DNA of 11,092 bases, from positions 1-11,092 of the forward strand of contig CAMLFP010000174.1 of NCBI GenBank assembly GCA_946479335.1, given 5' to 3'. Shown here piece by piece: positions 1 through 5,162 of this stretch (within the stretch, counting starts at the first letter, position 1; each line of letters starts with the position of its first letter). Origin of the DNA: an uncultured Archangium sp. (GTDB lineage Bacteria; Myxococcota; Myxococcia; Myxococcales; Myxococcaceae). The notes under the pieces are model-generated. The model searched no databases. It was given only the letters and a program-made list of their open reading frames with translations, and was not told where the DNA came from. A program made the translations under genes and the position numbers.

Positions 1-383
1 CGCAGCCGTTGGTAGAGGCCATCGCTGATGAACGGGTGCAGGTCGTCGAGCGGCGTCTGGGGCGCGAGCCGGGCCACCAGGTGCTGCACGCGCGCGAGGA
101 ACTGCTCGCGAGAGAACGCGGGGTCGGTGGCGCGCAGCGCGGTCTCCGCGACCTGACCGAAGTCGCCGACCTCCGGCGCGACGAGGTGCGCGAGGTCGTC
201 GCGGGCCCGCATCGCGCGCGTGGTGCGGATGACGACCAGCACTCCGCCGCCGACCAGCAGCGCGAGCCCCAGCGCGAGCGACGCCTTGAGCGAGACGCCC
301 ATCATCACCGCGAGCATCACGGTCAGCGGGGGCACCACCGCGAAGAGGAACTGCGTGAAGGTGAGCGGCGTGCGGTCGCGCAT
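1..383 (-). CDS. Tim44-like domain membrane protein, partial (C-terminus outside the window)
   Basis: Read on the minus strand from ATG at 383, the protein opens with MRDRTPLTFTQFLFAVVPPL and runs 127 codons to the window edge without a stop. Two hydrophobic stretches (about residues 13-29 and 33-52) form a membrane hairpin. They are followed by a basic stretch and a soluble part that contains FSREQFLARVQHLVARL and then a segment ending in ISDGLYQRL. That pattern (Phe-x-x-x-x-Phe-Leu-x-Arg-Val, later a Leu-Ser/Ile-Ser-Asp-Gly-x-Tyr-Gln-Arg) is typical of the start of Tim44-like domains in bacterial membrane proteins of unknown job. The ATG lies only three bases past the stop of the upstream membrane-protein gene, so the two are very likely translated from one mRNA. 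Family assignment rests on pattern memory. What the missing C-terminus adds cannot be seen. Confidence 0.7.
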   Translation of the reverse strand, partial: MRDRTPLTFTQFLFAVVPPLTVMLAVMMGVSLKASLALGLALLVGGGVLVVIRTTRAMRARDDLAHLVAPEVGDFGQVAETALRATDPAFSREQFLARVQHLVARLAPQTPLDDLHPFISDGLYQRL

Positions 384-386
384 CGG

Positions 387-719
387 TTACGAGCGGGTGA
401 GGAGCAGATCGTACCCCGCGCGCAGCATCGCCAGCGGCCCGGTGTCGGGGAGGAGGTTGAGCGCGATGGCGAGGCCCGCGTGCACCAGCAGCGCGCTGAC
501 GCCCGACTTGACGAAGCGCACCGCCAGCGTGCTGACCGCCGCGTAGCCCGCGAACCACAGCCAGTAGTTGAGCATCGTGCCCAGCCCGTGCTGCGCGAAG
601 ACCTGCTGCAGCGCGAAGATGACGCCCACCGAGAACCACAGGCCGAGCACCACCAGGTGCGCGACGTACTTGAGCGTCTTCTTCGACTGCGGGGAGAGGG
701 TGGAGGTCTCGTTGGTCAT
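387..719 (-). CDS. small three-helix membrane protein, function unknown
   Basis: This 110-residue protein starts MTNETSTLSPQSKK. It has a short polar N-terminus and three hydrophobic segments, about residues 17-39, 50-67 and 73-92, and ends in a short basic tail. I recognise no named domain. An in-frame ATG also exists at 743, but that longer version would begin inside the arm of an inverted repeat (741-765). The ATG at 719 is preceded at seven bases by TACTGT, a good -10-like hexamer, so I chose 719 as a probable leaderless start. The gene ends three bases before the Tim44-like gene, so both probably form one transcription unit. The product may be a small integral membrane protein acting with that neighbour; this is inference from position only. 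Confidence 0.65.
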   Translation of the reverse strand: MTNETSTLSPQSKKTLKYVAHLVVLGLWFSVGVIFALQQVFAQHGLGTMLNYWLWFAGYAAVSTLAVRFVKSGVSALLVHAGLAIALNLLPDTGPLAMLRAGYDLLLTRS

Positions 720-726
720 GGTGAGG

Positions 727-732
727 ACAGTA
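727..732 (-). promoter_or_regulatory. possible -10 box for the membrane-protein operon (leaderless start)
   Basis: On the minus strand TACTGT fits the T-A-x-x-x-T form and ends seven bases before the ATG at 719. I see no convincing -35 hexamer at the usual distance and no Shine-Dalgarno sequence, so transcription would begin at or near the start codon. Weak on its own; it gains weight because the same spacing recurs at other starts in the window. Confidence 0.35.
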
Positions 733-740
733 CGCCGGCG

Positions 741-795
741 CATCGATTCCCGCGCGGAATCAATGGTTCGCTCATCGATAACCAGCCGCTATCGA
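741..795. other. two adjacent hairpin-forming inverted repeats downstream of the YebC gene
   Basis: Positions 741-750 (CATCGATTCC) and 756-765 (GGAATCAATG) are complementary in 9 of 10 pairs around a CGCGC loop. Next to them, TCGATA at 775-780 and TATCGA at 790-795 pair perfectly around a nine-base loop. They lie in the 85-base gap between the stop of the YebC-family gene (805) and the membrane-protein start at 719. Neither is followed by a T-run on either strand, so they are not classical intrinsic terminators. They could end yebC transcripts with Rho or shape the promoter of the next gene. Confidence 0.4.
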
Positions 796-804
796 CTGCC
801 CGCG

Positions 805-1497
805 TCACTTCATGCCGACGAAGATGGTCTGCACGTCGTCGTCTTCGTCCATCTCCTCGAGGAACTCGTCGAGCTCCGCGCGGTGCTCGGGCGGCACGGT
901 GACCGGGTTCTTCGCGCGCCACACCAGCGCGGCCGACTCGATGGTCCACTCCTGGAGCTCGAGCGCCTTGCGCACCGCATCGAGCTCGGTGGGGTCGGTG
1001 TAGAAGGTGACGTTCTCCTCGCCCTTCTCGAAGTCGTTCGCGCCGGCCTCGATGGCGGCGGCTTCAGCGTCGGCCTCCGTCGGGCCCTTGGCCTCGATGG
1101 CGCCGAGACGGTCGAAGTCCCACGACACGGCGCCGGTGGCGGCGATCTGGCCGAGGCGGAAGTGCTGGCGCACGTTGCTCGCGGTGCGGGTGCGGTTGTC
1201 GGTGAGGCACTCGACGATGACGGGCACGCGGTGCGGGCCGAAGCCCTCGTAGGTGACGAGCTCGTACTCGACCTTCTCGTCGAGGAGCCCCGCGCCCTTC
1301 TTGATGACGCGCTCGAGGGTTTCGCGCGTCATGTTCACCTTCTTGGCGTACGCGACGGCGAGCTTGAGCCGCGGGTTGGTCTCCGGGTCGGGGCCGCCCT
1401 TCGCCGCGATGAGGACCTCCTTCGCGGCCTTGCTCAGCAGCTTGCCCTTCGCCTTCGAGTTGGCCTCACGGCCCTTCTGTTTCCATTGAGCGCCCAT
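805..1497 (-). CDS. YebC/PmpR/TACO1-family protein
   Basis: The 230-residue product matches the YebC/TACO1 family along its whole length. It has a basic N-terminal part (MGAQWKQKGREANSKAKGKL), the helical segment with DPETNPRLKLAVAYAKKVNM and TLERVIKKGAG, the conserved YEGFGPHRVPVIVECLTDNR block around residues 84-103, a DLRLG/DFDRLG-type turn near 148, and an acidic C-terminus ending DDDVQTIFVGMK. The family was long annotated as transcriptional regulators. Work on mitochondrial TACO1 and bacterial YebC points to a role at the ribosome on difficult (proline-rich) stretches. The usual DAKRGKIF block near the N-terminus is altered here (NSKAKGKLLSK), so it belongs to a divergent, YeeN-like or YebC2-like group rather than the ruvC-linked form; no ruv genes are nearby. 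The ATG at 1497 lies 24 bases after the TetR gene, with GGA six bases before it, so the two may share a transcript. Confidence 0.9.
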   Translation of the reverse strand: MGAQWKQKGREANSKAKGKLLSKAAKEVLIAAKGGPDPETNPRLKLAVAYAKKVNMTRETLERVIKKGAGLLDEKVEYELVTYEGFGPHRVPVIVECLTDNRTRTASNVRQHFRLGQIAATGAVSWDFDRLGAIEAKGPTEADAEAAAIEAGANDFEKGEENVTFYTDPTELDAVRKALELQEWTIESAALVWRAKNPVTVPPEHRAELDEFLEEMDEDDDVQTIFVGMK

Positions 1498-1521
1498 GGT
1501 GTCCGCGCGCCTAGCAGAAAC

Positions 1522-2172
1522 TCAGGCGCGTCGAGCGGGCCAATCGGGATTCCCGCGCGAACGCGACGGCAACTTCGGGAGCGCTCGAGCGAGCGTCCAC
1601 GTCAACGCCGGGAGTTCTTTGCGTGCCCACTTCAGGTCGATCGACTCCGGCGCGATGAAGTGGCTGCGACACGCCTGATGCGCGACGCCGAGCAACAACA
1701 CATCGAGCGCGCCCTGCCCGCGCTCATCGCCGGGAATCACGTCGAGTGACGCGAGGTGCGCGCAGAGCGCTTCCTTCAGGTTCCGCTTCGTCTCGCGCAC
1801 GCCGTCGCGGTAGCCGCCGTCGAGGTCGAGCGCGAGCGCCTGGTACATGAAGCGCGCTTCCGTCGTGTGGCCCATCACCCAATCGAGATGCGCCTCCACG
1901 AGTGTGAACACCGCCTTCTTCGCGGTCTTCGCCTTGAGCACCCGCTCGGTGACGTACGAATAGCGGCGCTCGAAGATGCGCTCCAGCAACGCGGCGATGA
2001 GCTGCGAAAGCCCGTGCTCGAACAGGTGGTACACGCTCGACGGGCTCGCGCCGGCGGCTTTGCGAATGTCTTCGATGCCCGTCTCGACGAGGCCCCGCTC
2101 CGCGAAGCACTTCAACGCCGCGTCGAGGAGCGCCTCTTTTCGCGCCGAGCCATCTTGTCGAGCTGCCGCCAC
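1522..2172 (-). CDS. TetR/AcrR-family transcriptional repressor
   Basis: From GTG at 2172 the protein has 216 residues and begins (M)AAARQDGSARKEALLDAAL, the standard opening helix of TetR proteins. The helix-turn-helix covers about residues 27-54, with IEDIRKAAGASPSSVYHLFE as its core. The rest is an all-helical ligand-binding and dimerisation domain with no obvious ligand clue. A GTG at 2196 would add eight residues; I prefer 2172 because GGAAGG precedes it (only three bases away, tighter than usual) and because TetR proteins normally begin just before this helix. The gene is divergent from the oxidoreductase at 2269. The shared gap holds two direct repeats that overlap the target promoter, so it most likely represses that gene and possibly itself. 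It may also be cotranscribed with the YebC-family gene 24 bases downstream. The inducer cannot be read from the sequence. Confidence 0.88.
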   Translation of the reverse strand: MAAARQDGSARKEALLDAALKCFAERGLVETGIEDIRKAAGASPSSVYHLFEHGLSQLIAALLERIFERRYSYVTERVLKAKTAKKAVFTLVEAHLDWVMGHTTEARFMYQALALDLDGGYRDGVRETKRNLKEALCAHLASLDVIPGDERGQGALDVLLLGVAHQACRSHFIAPESIDLKWARKELPALTWTLARALPKLPSRSRGNPDWPARRA

Positions 2173-2209
2173 GCACCTTCCATAACCCGCCGTCACGAGG
2201 TCGCCGCGC

Positions 2210-2248
2210 TGGAAGTTTCCTCCACTTTAAGTTGGAAGTTTTCTCCAC
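2210..2248. repeat. tandem operator candidate for the TetR protein
   Basis: TGGAAGTTTCCTCCAC at 2210-2225 and TGGAAGTTTTCTCCAC at 2233-2248 are identical at 15 of 16 bases and start 23 bases apart, about two helical turns. Each unit is itself bounded by TGGA and TCCA, a partial dyad. They sit in the gap between the divergent TetR and oxidoreductase genes, and the second unit covers the -35 box of the oxidoreductase promoter. This is the expected place for a TetR-family repressor site. Confidence 0.6.
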
Positions 2249-2260
2249 CACCGTTAGCTT
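2232..2260 (+). promoter_or_regulatory. sigma-70-type promoter of the oxidoreductase gene
   Basis: TTGGAA (2232-2237), a 17-base spacer and TAGCTT (2255-2260) form a reasonable promoter. The -10 box ends eight bases before the ATG at 2269 and there is no Shine-Dalgarno sequence, so the transcript is probably leaderless. The downstream operator repeat overlaps the -35 box and spacer, which gives a direct route for repression by the divergent TetR protein. Confidence 0.55.
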
Positions 2261-2268
2261 CGAGCACC

Positions 2269-3066
2269 ATGAACGAACACACGCCCATCGCGTTCCTCGG
2301 CCTCGGCGCTCTCGGTGCGCCCATCGCCGCAAATCTGCTGGCTTCTGGTCACCGCCTCACGGTCTGGAATCGCTCGGCGGAGAAGACAAAACCGTTGGCT
2401 GAAAAGGGCGCGCTGGTCGCGTCGACCCCGGTCGAGGCCATCACGCCGGGCGGAGTCGTCTTCAGCATTCTCTGGGACAACGCCTCGCTCGAAGAGCTCG
2501 TCGCAAACCCCGGCTTCTTCAAGAAGCTCGGCCCGAACGGCGTGCACGTGTCGATGACCACGGTGAGCCCGCAGACGTCGCGCAAGGTGGCCGAACTGCA
2601 TCGCTCACACGGCACACGCTTCGTCGAAGCGCCCATCTTCGGACCACCCGAGGTGGCTGTCGCGAAGCAGTTGCTGCTGTGTGTCGCAGGCGATGCAGTC
2701 GACAAGGCGCGCGTGAAGCCGTTGCTCGAAGCGATGGGCGCGGCGCGCGTGTTCGACTTCGGCGACATCGGAGCGGCCACCGCGACCAAGCTCGTCGGCA
2801 ACTACATGATCATCTCGGCGTTCGGCGCGATGAACGAAGCCTTCGTGGCGCTGAAAGCGAATGGCGTCGACCCGAAGCCGACGATCGAAATGCTGACGAC
2901 CACCCTGCTCGCGACTCCGGGCAACCAGCGCTACGCGGCGTATCTGTTGTCGAACGCGCCCCTGCCGACCTCGGGAATTCCGGAGAAGGATCTCGGACTC
3001 TTCCGCGATTTCGCGAAGGTCGCGCCGCTCGCGGAAGCGCAACTTGCGCAGCTCAAGAAGCGCTGA
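2269..3066 (+). CDS. NAD(P)-dependent oxidoreductase, 3-hydroxyisobutyrate dehydrogenase family
   Basis: The 265-residue product is a beta-hydroxyacid dehydrogenase (HIBADH/GLYR1 type) that would oxidise a hydroxy acid or reduce a small semialdehyde with NAD(P). The N-terminal Rossmann motif is clear: GLGALG at residues 11-16 followed by PIAANLLASGH and VWNRS. The substrate-side motif is changed to APIFGPPEVA (121-130), where family members usually have a Gly-Gly turn. The catalytic lysine is K174 in KLVGNYM, with N178 also kept. Asn-Arg after the second strand (N34, R35) suggests NADPH over NADH. The protein ends about 20-30 residues earlier than most relatives, losing the last helices; no simple frameshift restoring them is visible. 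The start at 2269 is set by the Rossmann motif and the promoter just upstream. The divergent TetR gene is its probable regulator. The substrate is unknown. Confidence 0.88.
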   Translation: MNEHTPIAFLGLGALGAPIAANLLASGHRLTVWNRSAEKTKPLAEKGALVASTPVEAITPGGVVFSILWDNASLEELVANPGFFKKLGPNGVHVSMTTVSPQTSRKVAELHRSHGTRFVEAPIFGPPEVAVAKQLLLCVAGDAVDKARVKPLLEAMGAARVFDFGDIGAATATKLVGNYMIISAFGAMNEAFVALKANGVDPKPTIEMLTTTLLATPGNQRYAAYLLSNAPLPTSGIPEKDLGLFRDFAKVAPLAEAQLAQLKKR

Positions 3067-3072
3067 CCACGG

Positions 3073-3111
3073 TTCGATGCGGAGGCTTCGAACGGAGTTC
3101 CGCATATCGAA
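3073..3111. terminator. stem-loop at the convergent gene junction, possible terminator
   Basis: ATGCGGA (3077-3083) and TCCGCAT (3099-3105) pair perfectly. The stem continues outward as TTCGAT with ATCGAA after a two-base bulge, giving about 12-13 pairs. It begins seven bases after the oxidoreductase stop. No T-run follows on either strand, so intrinsic termination is uncertain. The remaining part of the 128-base gap up to the Fic stop at 3195 shows nothing else. Confidence 0.45.
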
Positions 3112-3194
3112 GTGCGCCTGAAATGTGACGCAGCGACGCAGCCTCTCCACCGTGCGCTCGAGTCCGTGACGAAGCGCGATTGGCGGGCGTGTAC

Positions 3195-4277
3195 TCAAGT
3201 CTGTAACGGCAGCGGCGCGTCGCCGGCGCTGAGCAGCGCGACGTACGGCGCGTAGACGAAGACGCGGTTGCGACGCCGGCCGGTGAGCTCCTTCGCGAAT
3301 GGCATGCGCGCGATCGCCGCAGACACTGTCGGGTACGTCAGCTTCGTGGCGCGCACGAGTTCACCGATGTTCGTGATGGGTCTCCGCTGGAGCGCCGCGT
3401 ACACCTTGAGCGCCGCCGGGCTGTCTTCCATCGCGCGCCGGTGCGCCTCGAACATCGCCAGTAGCTGCTTCGCGGTGGCCCACGCGTCGTGCGCGGTCAG
3501 CGTCAGCCCTTCGAGAAAGAAGCGCACCCAACCTTCCCAATCACCGTCGGTGCGCACCGCCTGGAGCCGGTCGTAATACTCGCGCCGGTGCGCCTTCAGG
3601 TACGTGCTGAGGTACAGCAACGGCTCACGCAACAACCCGCTGGAGCAGAGCAGCAGACTCACCAGCAAACGCCCCGCGCGACCGTTGCCGTCGCGGAAGG
3701 GGTGGATGGTCTCCAACTGCACGTGCGCCAGCGCCGCCTTCAACAACGGGTGCGCGTCCGACTTCAGGAATGCCTCGAGCTCGCGCATGCAGCGCGCGAC
3801 GTCCTTCGCAGGCGGAGGCACGAAGCGCGCGCGGCTGGGACGATCGCCACCGATCCACACCTGATGGCGCCGGTACTCGCCGGGAGACTTGTCGGCCCCG
3901 CGCGACGAGCGCAGCAACAACCGGTGCAGCTTCTTGAGCAGCGCCACTGAGAACGGCTTGCCCGCGCCGTGCTCGAGCGCTGCCACATAGTCCGACACCT
4001 CGCGGACATCTTCGAGCGGCACACCCGGCGCCTCCTTCGTCTCGAACAGCAGCAGGTCGGCCAGCGACGACTGCGTGCCTTCAATCTGAGAGGAGAAGAG
4101 GGCCTCCATGCGCACATACGAGTAGACGAAGTGCGACGTGTCGGGGAGCAGCCCGCTGATGCTGTCGAGCTGCGCCAACGCGCGCTCGGCCTTGTCGAGC
4201 TGCGCGGCGTTCACCTTGACCGGCGGTATCGGCGGCAACCGCGATGGGATGAACGCCCTGAAGACGTCGCCCTGCAT
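3195..4277 (-). CDS. Fic-family protein, class II AMP-transferase with C-terminal winged helix
   Basis: The product (360 residues from ATG 4277) should transfer AMP from ATP to a hydroxyl side chain of a target protein. The catalytic motif HPFRDGNGRAGR is complete at 192-203, including the base H192. The flap that aligns the target lies at about 133-155 (GEYRRHQVWIGGDRPSRARF). An inhibitory helix motif, Ser-x-x-x-Glu-Gly (S62-E66-G67), stands before the Fic core. This makes it class II, self-inhibited in cis and needing no separate antitoxin. About residues 290-345 form a winged helix (ITNIGELVRATKLTYPTVSAAI), common in SoFic-like proteins. In-frame codons upstream of 4277 encode KARVTGRWVPAK, which resembles the usual N-terminus of such proteins, so the true protein is probably about 13 residues longer, from ATT at 4316 or after a frame correction to ATG 4329. 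It lies downstream of higBA on the same strand, with its own operator region. The target protein is unknown. Confidence 0.92.
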   Translation of the reverse strand: MQGDVFRAFIPSRLPPIPPVKVNAAQLDKAERALAQLDSISGLLPDTSHFVYSYVRMEALFSSQIEGTQSSLADLLLFETKEAPGVPLEDVREVSDYVAALEHGAGKPFSVALLKKLHRLLLRSSRGADKSPGEYRRHQVWIGGDRPSRARFVPPPAKDVARCMRELEAFLKSDAHPLLKAALAHVQLETIHPFRDGNGRAGRLLVSLLLCSSGLLREPLLYLSTYLKAHRREYYDRLQAVRTDGDWEGWVRFFLEGLTLTAHDAWATAKQLLAMFEAHRRAMEDSPAALKVYAALQRRPITNIGELVRATKLTYPTVSAAIARMPFAKELTGRRRNRVFVYAPYVALLSAGDAPLPLQT

Positions 4278-4304
4278 CTTCGCGGGGACCCACCGGCCGG
4301 TGAC

Positions 4305-4356
4305 GCGCGCTTTAATAAGGAGCCTCCATCGAGACTGTTATTAAAGCACGCTTTAA
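4305..4356. promoter_or_regulatory. triple operator and extended -10 promoter upstream of the Fic gene
   Basis: GCGCGCTTTAATAA (4305-4318) and TTATTAAAGCACGC (4338-4351) are inverted copies matching at 13 of 14 bases. A third copy of the core, GCTTTAA (4350-4356), overlaps the second so that 4341-4356 is a 16-base palindrome with seven-base arms. On the minus strand the middle copy supplies TTTAAT (4345-4340) preceded directly by TGC, an extended -10 box; no -35 hexamer is evident. A start site about 4332-4334 would follow. The copies straddle the promoter, as expected for autorepression, perhaps by the winged helix of the Fic protein itself. Confidence 0.6.
4312..4329 (-). other. five-codon minicistron or out-of-frame true start of the Fic gene
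   Basis: On the minus strand ATG GAG GCT CCT TAT TAA encodes MEAPY and stops. It begins about 3-5 bases after the predicted transcription start. Its stop overlaps the ATT codon (4316-4314) that opens the Fic frame, and the GGAGG it contains (4327-4323) is six bases before that ATT. One base less in TATTAAA would join it directly to the Fic frame as MEAPYKARVTGRW. It is therefore either a small leader, an accident, or the sign of a one-base indel. Confidence 0.35.
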
Positions 4357-4406
4357 CAGCGGCCGCGCGCATCCGGCACCAGCGATGCACTGACTTCGAC
4401 CGACGC

Positions 4407-4733
4407 CTACGCGGCGACGACGTGGATGCGACCTGGCCGATGCGCGTGCGCTCGCTTCTTCACGACGATCTCCACGTCGTTACCGAGTGCAGAGAGGAAC
4501 TCGAGCAGCTTGTCGGTGGAGAACTTCGACAATTTTCCGTTCATGAGCGCGGAGACTCGCGGCTGGTCGATGCCAAGGAGCTTCGCCACTTGAACCTGCG
4601 TGAGCTTCCGCCGCCCGAGAATGGCTACCACCTCTCCCAGGAGTTCTGACCGCGCCTGAAGTTTCTCCGGCTCTTCCAACCCGAGATCGGCGAAGACGTT
4701 GCCGCTCCCGCGAGTGACGTTCCTGGTGTTCAT
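4407..4733 (-). CDS. higA: HigA-type XRE antitoxin
   Basis: The 108-residue product has a short N-terminal arm, then helices carrying a helix-turn-helix at about residues 44-64 (LTQVQVAKLLGIDQPRVSAL), followed by the conserved tail MNGKLSKFSTDKLLEFLSAL. This is the pattern of antitoxins paired with Gp49/HigB-type toxins. It would bind and neutralise the upstream toxin and, with it, repress the shared promoter. The start at 4733 is fixed by AAGGAG five bases upstream (4744-4739) and by an ATGA overlap with the toxin stop. It is one of the few starts in the window with a clear Shine-Dalgarno sequence, as expected for an internal operon gene that must be made in excess. The C-terminal tail is rich in His and Arg and looks unstructured. 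Family-level call; cognate pairing is by position. Confidence 0.88.
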   Translation of the reverse strand: MNTRNVTRGSGNVFADLGLEEPEKLQARSELLGEVVAILGRRKLTQVQVAKLLGIDQPRVSALMNGKLSKFSTDKLLEFLSALGNDVEIVVKKRAHAHRPGRIHVVAA

Positions 4734-5119
4734 GATCGCTCCTTCGTTCGCGCGTCGTACATTTCAGTGGCCTTCTTGAGTCGCTCACGGATCAAGGCGA
4801 GGTCCGCTTTCGGCGTGGCGATGCCCTTCTTCGCCTTCTTCTGAAATGCGTGAAGCACGTAGATGACCTCCGCGAACTTCACTGTGTAGACCGCGCGGTA
4901 GGTGTTGCCGTCGAAGTCGTCGACGACCTCCAAAACACCCGCACCACCGAACCCCTTGAGTGGTTTCGCCGCCGCACTCTTCTCACCCAACTGCGCCTGG
5001 TCGAGCGCGTGACCGATGTCCTGCCGAACCTCCGACGGGAACGCCCTCAAGTCCGTCAAAGACGTCCCAACCCAATCGAGTGCTTTTCGCTCCCTCCGAG
5101 GAGCCCGCGCCGCCGCCAT
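4730..5119 (-). CDS. higB: HigB/RelE-superfamily toxin (phage Gp49-like)
   Basis: The 129-residue product has the hallmarks of Gp49-like toxins: W-V-G-T-S-L with LRAFPSEVRQDIGHAL near the N-terminus, the central EVVDDFDGNTYRAVYTVKF strand region, and VLHAFQKKAKKGIATPKADL followed by a basic C-terminal helix. Related proteins cut mRNA on the ribosome. Toxin gene first and antitoxin second is the HigBA order, and the stop overlaps the antitoxin start by four bases (ATGA). The N-terminus MAAARAPRRERKALDW is longer and more basic than usual. No better in-frame start is visible, and the ATG at 5119 fits the leaderless promoter just upstream. The palindrome at 5127-5146 is the probable site of autoregulation. 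Individual catalytic residues are poorly conserved in this superfamily, so activity cannot be confirmed by eye. Confidence 0.88.
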   Translation of the reverse strand: MAAARAPRRERKALDWVGTSLTDLRAFPSEVRQDIGHALDQAQLGEKSAAAKPLKGFGGAGVLEVVDDFDGNTYRAVYTVKFAEVIYVLHAFQKKAKKGIATPKADLALIRERLKKATEMYDARTKERS

Positions 5120-5125
5120 GCAGGC

Positions 5126-5146
5126 AATATGTCAAACGTGACATAT
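5126..5146. promoter_or_regulatory. higBA operator palindrome overlapping an extended -10 box
   Basis: ATATGTCA (5127-5134) and TGACATAT (5139-5146) are perfect eight-base inverted arms around AACG. On the minus strand the left arm holds CATATT (5131-5126) preceded by TGA, an extended -10 form, six bases before the ATG at 5119. TTGCAC lies 18 bases further upstream as a poor -35. A palindrome over the promoter directly before a toxin-antitoxin operon is the normal place for antitoxin binding. Confidence 0.65.
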
Positions 5147-5162
5147 CGCGTGCAAGCTGCCG

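Noticed and set aside
741..743. ATG at 743 as the start of the small membrane protein
   Set aside because: It lies in the arm of an inverted repeat and adds only eight basic residues. The ATG at 719 has a well-placed -10 box.
744..804. The two hairpins after the YebC gene as intrinsic terminators
   Set aside because: Neither stem is followed by a T-run on either strand, so I list them only as inverted repeats.
9..902. A 297-codon plus-strand open frame across the left edge
   Set aside because: It runs antisense to two membrane-protein genes and part of the YebC-family gene and encodes a low-complexity Arg/His/Glu-rich product typical of shadow frames.
1756..2268. An N-terminal extension of the oxidoreductase reaching into the TetR gene
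   Set aside because: The extension is antisense to TetR and would pass through the promoter and repeats. The Rossmann motif starts just after ATG 2269, as in all relatives.
3969..4649. A 226-codon plus-strand frame across the fic/higA gap
   Set aside because: It is antisense to the Fic and antitoxin genes, has Arg/His-rich composition and crosses the operator region.
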